This document shows, piece after piece, positions 18,500 to 27,452 of a DNA stretch of 64,000 bases; the first letter of the stretch is position 1, and every line of letters starts with the position of its first letter. The position numbers and the translations under genes were made by a program. Source of the DNA: Arthrobacter sp. PAMC25564. Its GTDB lineage: Bacteria; Actinomycetota; Actinomycetes; Actinomycetales; Micrococcaceae. The notes beneath the pieces were generated by a model, which saw only the letters and a program-made list of their open reading frames with translations, was not told the DNA's origin and searched no databases. The stretch covers positions 3,968,001-4,032,000 of the forward strand of contig NZ_CP039290.1 of assembly GCF_004798705.1 (NCBI RefSeq), given 5' to 3'.

Positions 18500-20950
18500 C
18501 TATTTCCCGAGGCCTGCCTTCCGGAGCGCTTCGGCCATCGCGGTGTTCACCGGTGATGGTTTGGGCTGCGGCTCTCTGGCGGGTGCGGGCCCTTGCCTCG
18601 AGGGCGCCTTCGAAGGCGCCTGTGAAGGGCTCTGCTGTGCACGCTCCGGCTTGGAACCCGGATGTCCCCCGGAAGCTGCCGGTTCGTCGTCGAGCCTCAA
18701 CGTCAGGGAGATGCGCTTCCGCTCCGGATCCGCCTCCAGCACCTTGACCCGGACAACCTGCCCGGACTTGACCACCTCGCGGGGATCGGAGACAAAGCGG
18801 TTGGCCAGCGCGGACACGTGCACCAGCCCGTCCTGGTGCACGCCGATGTCAACGAACGCGCCAAAAGCTGCCACATTGGTCACCGTACCCTCCAGCACCA
18901 TCCCGGGCCTGAGGTCGGAGATCTTCTCGATCCCCTCCGAGAACGTTGCTGCCGCAAACGCCGGCCGCGGATCCCGGCCGGGCTTCTCCAGCTCGGCGAT
19001 GATGTCTCGCACCGTCGGCAGGCCAAAGGACCCGTCGACAAAGTCCTGCGCATTCAGCGTCGAGTAGCTTCCGCCGGAGGCTCCGCCGCCGGCCCCGCCC
19101 GCCGCCGCCCTGATCTTCCGCGCCACGGGATAGGCCTCCGGGTGGACACTGGAGGCATCCAGCGGCTCCGCTCCCCCGGTAATCCGCAGGAAGCCCGCGC
19201 ACTGTTCGAACGCCTTGGCGCCGAGCCGCGGAACTTTCTTCAGCTCGCTGCGCTTGTTGAACGGGCCGTGCTCGTTCCGGTACGCCACGATGTTCTCGCT
19301 CAGCAGCGGTCCGACGCCGGCCACCCGGCTCAGCAGCGCCGGCGAGGCGGTGTTGACGTCCACGCCCACCGCGTTCACGCAGTCCTCCACGACGGCGTCG
19401 AGGCTGCGGTCGAGCTTCGCGGCCGTGACATCGTGCTGGTACTGCCCGACGCCGATCGATTTCGGCTCGATCTTCACGAGTTCGGCGAGCGGATCCTGCA
19501 GGCGCCGCGCAATCGAGACCGCCCCGCGCAGGGACACGTCCATTCCCGGCAGTTCCGCCGCGGCCAGCGCCGACGCCGAATACACCGAGGCGCCGGCCTC
19601 GGAGACGACGAGCTTCTGCGGCGCGGGGGCCGAGCCCGGCTGCCCCGAGAGCTGCTTGATGAACTCGGCGGCGAGCTTGTCCGTCTCCCGCGAGGCAGTG
19701 CCGTTGCCGATCGCCACGAGTTCGACGGCGTGCTTCCGCGCCAGGCCCACGAGCGTCCGCAGCGCCTCGTCCCACTTCCGGACGGGCGCGTGCGGGTAGA
19801 CAATGTCCGTGGCCACGACCTTGCCGGTGCCGTCCACGACGGCGACCTTTACCCCCGTGCGCAGCCCGGGGTCCAGGCCGAGGGTGGCCCGGTTTCCGGC
19901 TGGCGCGGCCAGCAGCACGTCCCGCAGGTTGGCGGCGAACACACGGACGGCCTCGTCCTCCGCGGCGGCGAACATCCGGCTGCGAAGATCGCCCGTCAGG
20001 CGGGCCAGGACGCGTGAACGCCACGCCAGCGCGGCGGTCTGCAGCAGCCAGGCATCGGCGGGCCGGCCGCGGTCGGCAACCCCGAGGAACCTGGCCACGG
20101 CGGCTTCGTAACGGCCACGCGCGGCGGCCAGGGCGGCGTCGTCGGACGGCTCGGCCTCCGCGAGGTCCAGCTCCAGCACCCCGTCCTTCTCCCCCCGCAG
20201 CAGGGCCAGCACCCGGTGCGAGGGCATTCCGGACGGCGCCTGGGAGAACTCGAAGTAGTCCTTGAACTTCTGGCCCTCGGTTTCCTTGCCCTTCTTCACC
20301 CGGGACACCATCCGGCCCTGCGTCCACAGCCGCTCACGCAGGGACTCGGCCAGGTCGGCGTCCTGGGCCACCCGTTCCACCAGGATGGAGCGGGCCCCGG
20401 CGAGCGCCCCGGCGGCGTCGGCGATGGCGTGCTCCGGGTTGAGGTACTTGGCGGCTTCACGCTCCGGGTCCAGCTCCGGGCGCTTCAGCAAGGCCTCGGC
20501 GAGGGGTTCCAGACCGGCTTCGCGGGCGATCTGCGCCTTGGTGCGCCGCTTGGTCTTGAACGGCAGGTAGATGTCCTCCAGCCGCGACTTCGTGTCCGCG
20601 CCGACGACGGCGGCCTGCAGCGCCGGGGTCAGCGCACCTTGCGCGGCAATCGCTTCCAGGATGGTCCGACGGCGGTCCTCGAGTTCGCGCAGGTAGCGCA
20701 GCCGCTCCTCCAGCTCGCGGAGTTGCGTGTCATCGAGCGTGCCGGTGGCCTCCTTGCGGTACCGGGCGATGAAGGGCACGGTGGACCCGGCGTCGAGCAG
20801 GTCAACGGCCGCCTTCACCTGCCAGGCCTTGACGCCGATCTCCTCGGCGATCTGGGCGGCGATGCCGGACTCCTGGCTGGGCGGGGTCTGGGCGGAGGTG
20901 GAAGGGCGCTGCGGAAGTTGGCTCACCAGCCCATTTTGCCCTACCGCCAC
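18500..20950 (-). CDS. tex: Tex family transcription accessory protein
   Basis: An 816-residue Tex/Spt6-like RNA- and DNA-binding protein linked to transcription and translation. Order of parts: helical N-terminus with VPFIARYRKEATGTLDDTQLRELEERLRYL, YqgF/RNase H-like domain (TLGLDPGLRTGVKVAVVDGTGKV), two helix-hairpin-helix motifs (NTASPALLSRVAGVGPLLSENI), and an S1 domain (MVLEGTVTNVAAFGAFVDIGVHQ, then DGLVHVS). A Lys/Pro/Ser-rich tail ends the protein. The GTG at 20950 has AAGG seven bases upstream; a second GTG at 20926 (VSQLPQRPS) is an equally possible start. Confidence 0.95.
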   Translation of the reverse strand: MAVGQNGLVSQLPQRPSTSAQTPPSQESGIAAQIAEEIGVKAWQVKAAVDLLDAGSTVPFIARYRKEATGTLDDTQLRELEERLRYLRELEDRRRTILEAIAAQGALTPALQAAVVGADTKSRLEDIYLPFKTKRRTKAQIAREAGLEPLAEALLKRPELDPEREAAKYLNPEHAIADAAGALAGARSILVERVAQDADLAESLRERLWTQGRMVSRVKKGKETEGQKFKDYFEFSQAPSGMPSHRVLALLRGEKDGVLELDLAEAEPSDDAALAAARGRYEAAVARFLGVADRGRPADAWLLQTAALAWRSRVLARLTGDLRSRMFAAAEDEAVRVFAANLRDVLLAAPAGNRATLGLDPGLRTGVKVAVVDGTGKVVATDIVYPHAPVRKWDEALRTLVGLARKHAVELVAIGNGTASRETDKLAAEFIKQLSGQPGSAPAPQKLVVSEAGASVYSASALAAAELPGMDVSLRGAVSIARRLQDPLAELVKIEPKSIGVGQYQHDVTAAKLDRSLDAVVEDCVNAVGVDVNTASPALLSRVAGVGPLLSENIVAYRNEHGPFNKRSELKKVPRLGAKAFEQCAGFLRITGGAEPLDASSVHPEAYPVARKIRAAAGGAGGGASGGSYSTLNAQDFVDGSFGLPTVRDIIAELEKPGRDPRPAFAAATFSEGIEKISDLRPGMVLEGTVTNVAAFGAFVDIGVHQDGLVHVSALANRFVSDPREVVKSGQVVRVKVLEADPERKRISLTLRLDDEPAASGGHPGSKPERAQQSPSQAPSKAPSRQGPAPAREPQPKPSPVNTAMAEALRKAGLGK

Positions 20951-20974
20951 TTTTTTGCCTTAACGCGTTGTGTC

Positions 20975-21580
20975 TTAGTGCGTACCGCCCCCAGGCTGCA
21001 TGCCGGGACCGGTGGGGAACTCCTCCACGTCCTGCAGGACTTCATTGTGGCGGAGGAACCAGGGCTTGAACGGCGGATCAAAACGGGCAAACCGCGGCAA
21101 GCCCGTGGCGGTCAGCGCGGCCGCGGCGATCGCGGCCTGCAGTTCCCGGTTCCGCTTCTCAAAGGTTGATTTTGATCCGCTGCCGGAAAACCCCACGACC
21201 GCGGCAAGCGCGGTGGGAACGGTCCCGATCCTGACTTCCGGATCTGCCGGAACCGGAGCGGTCTCTTCGGTCATGTCTGCGGGCAGCACGAACGACACCA
21301 CGAACTCGCCTTCCTCCAGCGAACCTCGCTGAAGGACGGGTGCCGTCATCGGCACCTTTTGCGAGCGCGCGAAACCCTGGATCACGGGGGCTGTCATCGC
21401 CAGGGTCTGCCGGGCGGTGTTGTTGCCGCTGATGTAGTTGAACAGCTGGCGGAAGGCGAGGTTGCCTGCCCGGTCGAAGGACGAGCCTACCGTCACCTCG
21501 GCCACCACATGCGGTGGATAACGGCGCAACTCGAAGTCCGGAAAGCGCTGCACAAGCTCGAAGGGCTGCTGTTCAGTCAT
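20975..21580 (-). CDS. SOUL-family heme-binding protein
   Basis: A 201-residue SOUL/HBP-family protein. The start FELVQRFPDFELRRYPPHVVAEV, the AMTAPV repeat pair (TLAMTAPVIQG, VPMTAPVLQ) and the FSFVLP-like strand are characteristic. Family members bind heme or porphyrins, but bacterial roles are poorly known. The start at 21580 (MTEQQPF) is chosen because homology begins there. It lies 24 bases from the tex start on the same strand and may be co-transcribed. Confidence 0.88.
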   Translation of the reverse strand: MTEQQPFELVQRFPDFELRRYPPHVVAEVTVGSSFDRAGNLAFRQLFNYISGNNTARQTLAMTAPVIQGFARSQKVPMTAPVLQRGSLEEGEFVVSFVLPADMTEETAPVPADPEVRIGTVPTALAAVVGFSGSGSKSTFEKRNRELQAAIAAAALTATGLPRFARFDPPFKPWFLRHNEVLQDVEEFPTGPGMQPGGGTH

Positions 21581-21772
21581 GGTCCTCAGACCATACGCCG
21601 CGATCGGGAATCGGGCCAGCAACTGGTGTTGCCGGCCGGTGCGACGGGCTGGTACGACGGCGGTCGGGCCGCCCTGGTTGGCCGGCTCAGGGGGCGGCGT
21701 GGATTGTCAGGGGGCTTTGATAGCTTGGCAGGAAGAGATCAATGGCAACGGGGCCGAAACCACGGGGGCACA

Positions 21773-24700
21773 GTGTTTCTTCTTGAACCGGAAGTTCCAG
21801 GTGCTGAACAGGACCTGGTCTTTTCGGCGAGCGATCTGGTGGTGGCAGCCAGCTGCGAATACCAGCTGCTGCGCAAGCTCGACGAGACGCTGGGCCGGTC
21901 CGCCAGGCCCGAGTTCGGCGTCGACGAGATGCTGGAACGCACCGCCAGACTGGGCGACGTCCATGAACACAAAGTCCTGGACACCTTCCTCGAGGAGTTC
22001 GGGGTATGGGACCCGGCCAGCGGCCACGGTGTCTACGATGTCGTCCCCGCCGAAACCATGGACCGCGCCACTCTCCTGGCCAAGCACCACGAATCGATTG
22101 CCGCCCTGCGCTCCGGAGCCGACGTCGTGTTCCAGGCAGCCTTCTTTGACGGCCGGTTCCACGGGCGCTCCGACTTCCTGGTCCGGCGGCCCGACGGCAG
22201 CTACGCCGTGTTCGACACCAAACTGGCCCGCCACGCGAAGGTGACAGCGCTGCTCCAGCTCGCAGCCTACGGGGACCAGCTGCTGAAGGCGGGGATACGG
22301 CCGGACCCCGCGGTCACGCTGGTCCTGGGCGCCACGGTTCCTGCCTCCGGCGGCGGCTTCGACTACGTCCGCAGCAACCACAGGCTCTCAGAGATCCTGC
22401 CCGTCTTCCGCGAGCGGCGGGACCGTTTCCTGGCCCTGGCCTCGGCGCACCGGCACCAGCCCGGGACGGCGGTGTGGGGCGCCCCCGGCATTACCGCCTG
22501 CGGCCGCTGCGACTACTGCCAGGAGCGGGTCCAGGCCACGGATGATTTGCTGCGTGTGGCGAGGATGAATTCCGCGCAGCGCAAGAAACTCCACGAACAG
22601 GGCATCTTCACCGTCCGGGAACTGGCGGAAGCCAGCCTTCCCGGCGCGAACGCCTCGCTGCGGCGCCTGCAGGACCAGGCCAAGATGCAAAGCGGCGCCG
22701 GCGGCTCCGATGGCGGCGTCCGGTACCTGAAAGACGGCGAAGACCACAGCATCCGCTACCGGGTGGTCCCCGAACACACCCTGGCTGAGTTGCCGGCGCC
22801 CAGCAAAGGCGACATCTTCTTCGACTTCGAAGGCGATCCCCTGTGGCAGGAAAACGCCACCGGCGTCTGGGGGCTCGAATACCTGTTCGGCGTGATCGAA
22901 GCGCCCACCGGGGCCGGCGGACCGGGAATCTTCAAACCGTTCTGGGCCCACAGCAGGGAGGCGGAGAAGCAGGCGTTCCTGGACTTCCTGGACTATGTCG
23001 GGAAGCGCCGGGCCAGGTATCCGGACATGCACGTCTACCACTACGCCCCCTACGAGAAGACTGCCCTGCGCAAGCTCTCCGTCATGCACGTCGCCGGCGA
23101 AGACACCGTGGACCAGTGGTTGCGCGACGGCCTCCTGGTGGACCTCTACCAGAGCGTCCGGAACAGCATCCGCATCTCGGAAAACTCGTACAGCATCAAG
23201 AAACTCGAACCCCTCTACATGGGGACGAACCTGCGCTCCGGGGATGTTAAGGATGCCGGCGCCTCCGTTGTTGCCTACGCCCAGTACTGCGAGGCGCGCG
23301 ACGCCGGCCGGGATGCAGAGGCCGCCAAAATCCTCGCCGGCATCTCCGACTACAACCGCTACGACTGCCTCTCCACGCTGGAGCTGCGGAACTGGCTGCT
23401 CGGACTGGCCCGCGAGCGTGGGATCACGCCCGGCCGCCGGGCACCTGCCGGCGCCAACGGCGATGCCGCAGTTTCCGCCCCGGACCGCGGCACGGCTGCC
23501 ACGCTGGACGACGGCGGCGCAGAAGATGCCGCCGTGAGCTTTGCGGAACGGGAGCTGGCGGACTTGGCCGGACCCGGCGTCGGCCTGTCCGATGCTGACC
23601 ATAAGGCGGTGGCAATGCTGGCGGCGGCCGTGGGCTACCACCGCCGCGAGCGCAAAGCCTTCTGGTGGGCACACTTTGACCGCTGCGAAAACGGCCCGGA
23701 CACGCATCAGCAGGACCGGAACGTCTTCCTGGTCGAGCAGGCAGAGGTTCTGGAGGACTGGCGGAGGGACGGCGCCAAGCTTCCGGAACGCCGGGTCAAG
23801 CTGACCGGCACGGTGACCCCCGGCTCGGACCTCCGGGAAGGCAGCACCTGGTTCCGCATGTACGAGCCTCCCCTCCCGGCCGGCCTCGAGGGCACCGGCA
23901 TCGACGGCACCGGCCGCAACGGCTGGTTCGGCACCGAGGTCCTGGAACTCGGCGACGAAGATGGGAAGGACACCGTCGTGATCCGGGACAAGCTCCGCCG
24001 GAACATCGAGCCCTACACCCAGCTGCCGGTCGCGCTGACCGAGGACCAGCCGCTCCAGACCAGGGGCCTCGAGGAAGCGCTGGCCGTCCTGGCCGACGAC
24101 GTCGCCGGAGGCTTGCGCGCGGACGGGGCTGTGTCAGCGTTTCCGCGCCATCCCGCCGTGGACCTGCTGCGGCGCGTTCCGCCGCGGCTATCAAACGGCG
24201 GAGCCCTGCCGGCGCCCGGCAACGGACCGGACGGTTTCATAGCCGCCATCACGGAGGCCGTGGCCGCCTTGGACCATTCCTATGTTGCGGTCCAGGGTCC
24301 CCCGGGAACCGGGAAGACGCATGTGGGCTCGCACGTCATCGCCCGGCTGGTGGCCCGCGGGTGGAAGATCGGCGTCGTCGGGCAGTCCCATGCCCTGGTG
24401 GAGAACCTGCTCAAAACCGCCGTCGGCAAGGCCGGCGTCGACCCCGCCCTGGTGGCGAAGGACGTGAAGCACCAGGAGGCCCTCCCCTGGGGCCAGCGCA
24501 CCGCCAAGGACGTCTCCCGCCTGCTCGGCTCACCGGGCGGCGCTCTGGTGGGTGGCACCGCCTGGACGATGACCGGCGCCATCGTTCCCGCCGGGTCGCT
24601 GGACCTGCTGGTAATCGACGAGGCCGGCCAGTTCTCCCTGGCGAACACCCTGGCCGTGGCGCAGGCGGGCAGCCGGCTGCTGCTCCTGGGCGACCCGCAG

Positions 24701-25414
24701 CAGTTGCCGCAGGTCAGCCAGGGCGCCCACCCCGAACCCGTCGACGAGTCCGCCCTGGGCTGGATTTCCGCCGGCCATGCCACGCTTCCGCCGGAACTCG
24801 GGTACTTTCTCCCCGACTCGTGGCGGATGGCCTCGGCGTTGTGCCATGCCGTGTCCGAACTCTCCTACGAGGGCCAGCTCCGCTCGGCCCCCGCCGCGGA
24901 TCTGCGCCGCCTCGACGGCGTCCCGGCAGGGATCGAAACCGTCCTGGTGGAACACGGCGGCAACATCACCTCGTCCCCGGAGGAGGCAGCCGAAGTGGTC
25001 CGGCAGGTGCGGCGGCATCTGGGACTCCAGTGGCACGGCCCGGACGGCAGCCGCCCGCTGCAGGCCGCCGACATCCTGGTGGCGGCGGCCTACAACGCCC
25101 AGGTCAACCTGATCCGCGAGGCCCTGCTCGGAGCCGGCCTGGCCGGGGTCCGGGTAGGGACCGTGGACAAGTTCCAGGGCCAGGAAGCCGCGGTGGTGAT
25201 CGTGTCGATGGCCTGCTCGGCCGTGGCGGAGGCTCCCCGCGGGATGGAGTTCCTGCTCTCGCGCAACCGGATCAACGTGGCGGTCTCCCGCGGCCAATGG
25301 CGGGCCGTGGTGGTCCGCTCGCCCGAACTGACCAACTACCTGCCCACACACCCGGAGGGCCTGGAGCAGCTCGGCGGCTTCATCGGCCTGTGCCAGCGGT
25401 CCGTAGCTTCCTGA
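21773..25414 (+). CDS. TM0106-type RecB nuclease fused to a superfamily 1 helicase
   Basis: A 1213-residue multidomain protein. Residues 1-200 are a RecB-like PD-(D/E)XK nuclease with metal residues in GRSDFLV (about 131-137) and VFDTKLA (about 146-152), followed by a cysteine cluster CGRCDYCQ near 245. Residues about 345-560 form an RNase H/DEDD-like exonuclease domain opening with IFFDFEGDPL. The C-terminal third is a helicase with Walker A QGPPGTGKTH near 841, Walker B LLVIDEAGQ near 945, GDPQQLPQ, and TVDKFQGQEA near 1130. The GTG start follows GGGGG. Related proteins are thought to process nucleic acids in repair or defence; the substrate is unknown. It stands alone and ends at a strong hairpin. 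Confidence 0.85.
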   Translation: MFLLEPEVPGAEQDLVFSASDLVVAASCEYQLLRKLDETLGRSARPEFGVDEMLERTARLGDVHEHKVLDTFLEEFGVWDPASGHGVYDVVPAETMDRATLLAKHHESIAALRSGADVVFQAAFFDGRFHGRSDFLVRRPDGSYAVFDTKLARHAKVTALLQLAAYGDQLLKAGIRPDPAVTLVLGATVPASGGGFDYVRSNHRLSEILPVFRERRDRFLALASAHRHQPGTAVWGAPGITACGRCDYCQERVQATDDLLRVARMNSAQRKKLHEQGIFTVRELAEASLPGANASLRRLQDQAKMQSGAGGSDGGVRYLKDGEDHSIRYRVVPEHTLAELPAPSKGDIFFDFEGDPLWQENATGVWGLEYLFGVIEAPTGAGGPGIFKPFWAHSREAEKQAFLDFLDYVGKRRARYPDMHVYHYAPYEKTALRKLSVMHVAGEDTVDQWLRDGLLVDLYQSVRNSIRISENSYSIKKLEPLYMGTNLRSGDVKDAGASVVAYAQYCEARDAGRDAEAAKILAGISDYNRYDCLSTLELRNWLLGLARERGITPGRRAPAGANGDAAVSAPDRGTAATLDDGGAEDAAVSFAERELADLAGPGVGLSDADHKAVAMLAAAVGYHRRERKAFWWAHFDRCENGPDTHQQDRNVFLVEQAEVLEDWRRDGAKLPERRVKLTGTVTPGSDLREGSTWFRMYEPPLPAGLEGTGIDGTGRNGWFGTEVLELGDEDGKDTVVIRDKLRRNIEPYTQLPVALTEDQPLQTRGLEEALAVLADDVAGGLRADGAVSAFPRHPAVDLLRRVPPRLSNGGALPAPGNGPDGFIAAITEAVAALDHSYVAVQGPPGTGKTHVGSHVIARLVARGWKIGVVGQSHALVENLLKTAVGKAGVDPALVAKDVKHQEALPWGQRTAKDVSRLLGSPGGALVGGTAWTMTGAIVPAGSLDLLVIDEAGQFSLANTLAVAQAGSRLLLLGDPQQLPQVSQGAHPEPVDESALGWISAGHATLPPELGYFLPDSWRMASALCHAVSELSYEGQLRSAPAADLRRLDGVPAGIETVLVEHGGNITSSPEEAAEVVRQVRRHLGLQWHGPDGSRPLQAADILVAAAYNAQVNLIREALLGAGLAGVRVGTVDKFQGQEAAVVIVSMACSAVAEAPRGMEFLLSRNRINVAVSRGQWRAVVVRSPELTNYLPTHPEGLEQLGGFIGLCQRSVAS

Positions 25415-25436
25415 GGCTTCCGGGCTACCTCCTGGG

Positions 25437-25545
25437 GACATGCCCATTCTTTGATTCCCCGGCCGCGGGACATGCTCATTCTTAGACACGAACAGTGGGC
25501 AGAATGGTGTTCTGCCCACTGTTCGTGGCTGCGGCTGGACATGTC
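25437..25545. repeat. Repeated GGGACATG-(C/T)-CATTCTT units
   Basis: Two near-identical words, GGACATGCCCATTCTT near 25437 and GGACATGCTCATTCTT near 25468, are followed by the hairpin at 25487 and then by GGACATGTCC near 25535. They look like a decayed mobile-element end or a small intergenic repeat. No transposase remains are visible. Confidence 0.4.
25487..25527. terminator. 18-bp-arm hairpin between convergent genes
   Basis: Perfect 18-base arms (25487-25504 and 25510-25527) enclose a five-base loop between the convergent ends of the nuclease-helicase and ene-reductase genes. It is a likely bidirectional terminator. Confidence 0.7.
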
Positions 25546-25570
25546 CAGCGGTGAGGACGGCTCGGCTGGC

Positions 25571-26641
25571 CTAGTTCTGGTAGGCTGGGTAGTCGGTGTA
25601 GCCCTCGGCTCCATCGCTGTAGAACGTGGACTGATCCGGCTCGTTGACCGGCAGCCCTTCACGCCAGCGGCGGACCAGGTCCGGGTTGGCGGTCGCGGGG
25701 CGTCCGACGACGACGGCGTCAGCGTAACCGTCCGCAACAATTGCGATGGCTTCCTCACGCGTGGTGATGACGCCGAAGCCAGTGTTCAGCAGGAAGGTCC
25801 CGTTGAAGCGGGCGCGCAGGTCCTGCACCAACTCACTGGTGGGCTCCTTGTGCAGGACACTCAGGTAGGCGAGCTTCAGCGGCGCCAAGGCATCCACGAG
25901 GACGCCGTAGGTTTCCCGGACGTCGGCCACGTCGAGCTCCAGGGCTCCCTGCACGTTGTGTTCCGGGGAGATCCGGATACCGACACGGTCGGCACCAACC
26001 GCATCCACCACGGCCCTAGTCACTTCAATGACGAAGCGCGCACGGTTCGCAGGCGATCCGCCGTAGGCGTCGTCGCGCTGGTTGGCGGACGGAGCCAGGA
26101 ATTCGTGCAGCAGGTAACCGTTGGCTGAGTGCAGTTCGACGCCGTCGAACCCTGCGTCAATGGCGTTGCGGGAGGCGGTGACGAACTCCTGGACGATGCC
26201 CGGCAGTTCCTCGGTGGTCAAGGCATGCGGAACGGGGAAAGGCTTCTTTCCCTCGTACGTGCGGGTTTCCCCGTCGATCGCAATAGCGCTGGGAGCGACC
26301 ACTTCGTGACCGCCAGTGGTGGCCTCATGGGTGACCCGGCCCGCGTGCATCACCTGGGCGAAGATCCGGCCGCCCTCGGCATGCACGGCGGCGGTGACGT
26401 CGGCCCAGCCCTTGAGCTGTTCCTCGGTCACCAGGCCGGGCTGGCCCGGGATCCCCCGGCCGGCGTGGCTGGGATACACGCCTTCGCTGACGATCAGTCC
26501 GAGCGAAGCACGCTGGCGGTAGTACTCGGCAACGAGCGGGCCGGGAACGCCTTCCTTCCCGGAGCGGATGCGGGTCAACGGCGCCATCACCAGCCGGTTG
26601 GGCAGTTCCAGCTCGCCGAGGGTCATCGGGGAAAACAGCAT
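25571..26641 (-). CDS. Alkene reductase (Old Yellow Enzyme family)
   Basis: A 356-residue FMN-dependent ene-reductase of the OYE/NemA family, which uses NAD(P)H to reduce activated C=C bonds or nitro and nitrate esters. It has the N-terminal LFSPMTLGELELPNRLVMAPLTR, the active-site region VELHSANGYLLHEFL and APSANQRDDAYGG, and the C-terminal FMN-binding part (LLNTGFGVITTREEA, DAVVVGRPATANPDL). The length is typical. Upstream, past a CocE gene fragment, lies one of three matching operator-like repeats at 27273, so it may belong to the catabolic regulon to its right. That link is inference. Confidence 0.93.
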   Translation of the reverse strand: MLFSPMTLGELELPNRLVMAPLTRIRSGKEGVPGPLVAEYYRQRASLGLIVSEGVYPSHAGRGIPGQPGLVTEEQLKGWADVTAAVHAEGGRIFAQVMHAGRVTHEATTGGHEVVAPSAIAIDGETRTYEGKKPFPVPHALTTEELPGIVQEFVTASRNAIDAGFDGVELHSANGYLLHEFLAPSANQRDDAYGGSPANRARFVIEVTRAVVDAVGADRVGIRISPEHNVQGALELDVADVRETYGVLVDALAPLKLAYLSVLHKEPTSELVQDLRARFNGTFLLNTGFGVITTREEAIAIVADGYADAVVVGRPATANPDLVRRWREGLPVNEPDQSTFYSDGAEGYTDYPAYQN

Positions 26642-26773
26642 GCGCAGTTCCTTTCACAAGGGATTGGGTTCTCTGGCAACAACTGCGCGGCGCCTGCAAC
26701 TATTCCATCTGAGACTCGGATCACTTGGGGGGCGGTCCGGTCGCCGGCTGGTGCCCGACGACATCGGGACGCC

Positions 26774-27154
26774 TTAACGCCGCCTTGCGGGTGGTGAATG
26801 GCAGGACAAGGCGGGACTGGTGGGCGGGTAGAGGCGCGGCACGTACTCCTGGATCGTCCCGGGCTCCGCCGGCACCGCACGGGTGTGCGGGTGGTGCGGG
26901 CTGCCTTCGGTGCTCCGGGCGTCGAGCTCACGGTGCGAGGCCTTGAGGTAGCCGCTGGTGATGAGCTGGCGCGTGCCGTTGGGGGCGTAGTCCCACAGCC
27001 GCAGGATGAAATTGGTATCCGGCTGGTCGATCTCCGCGAAAATATGCGCGGCACCGGTGCCGATCATCTCCGTGTCCTTCTCAAAGACCGGGGTGGACCA
27101 GGAAATGATCTCCACCTTGTCCGTCTTGCCCGGCCGGGGCATGTAACGCGTCAC
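26774..27154 (-). pseudogene. C-terminal remnant of a CocE/NonD-type hydrolase
   Basis: The 126-codon frame matches the C-terminal domain of the complete CocE-type gene at 33709-35433 nearly residue for residue (DKVEIISWSTPVFE, MIGTGAAHIFAEIDQPD, LITSGYLKASHREL). The first roughly 400 residues, including the nucleophile, are absent. After EYVPRLYP about 150 bases are missing, and the last 40 bases of the intact gene return in another frame, so the end reads CHSPPARRR. It is a non-catalytic relic lying in the same orientation as the intact gene. Confidence 0.85.
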
Positions 27155-27272
27155 CGGAATCGACAGGTGTGGTGGGACTCACTTGGCTTCTCCCTTGAAG
27201 ATCGGGTGCTAAATGCGATGGCGCCGCGGAGCTTGACCCTGCCGTGGCAGTGTAGCCAGCATCACATTTTTC

Positions 27273-27287
27273 TTTACATCATGTCAA
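27273..27287 (-). promoter_or_regulatory. Operator-like repeat B with -35 element
   Basis: Read on the minus strand this is TTGACA-TGA-TGTAAA, an inverted repeat with one mismatch. The first half is a consensus -35 box, so a bound repressor would block transcription toward the CocE remnant and the ene-reductase. Confidence 0.5.
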
Positions 27288-27355
27288 GAAGATATCCGAG
27301 GCGTACAGGAAGTTGCCACCGGAACGTTCATGAAACCGTCGGTCCGTAAATGCTC

Positions 27356-27370
27356 TTGACATTGTGTAAA
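27356..27370 (+). promoter_or_regulatory. Operator-like repeat A with -35 element
   Basis: TTGACA-TTG-TGTAAA matches site B at 13 of 15 positions when B is read on its own strand. Its first half is a consensus -35 box facing the MFS-P450 operon, 82 bases before the transporter start. The -10 is weak. Confidence 0.55.
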
Positions 27371-27452
27371 GTTTACCGCCACACTGTGGGGAGTGCCACA
27401 TCCTTCCTCCGCCTATCACCGGAGAACCGACGGAAACAAAGGAGTTTCATCG

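Larger units (their letters stand above)
27155..27452. promoter_or_regulatory. Divergent regulatory region of the P450 gene set
   Basis: This 298-base gap has AT-rich pockets and several inverted repeats. Besides the two operator-like sites annotated separately, it contains GTAAA-G-TTTAC at 27366-27376 and CCACA-C-TGTGG at 27379-27389. The transporter start at 27453 has AAAGGAG upstream. Confidence 0.6.

Noticed and set aside
26774..27154. Independent small hydrolase gene
   Set aside because: It lacks the catalytic half, has an internal deletion and a shifted end compared with the intact copy at 33709-35433, so it is a remnant.
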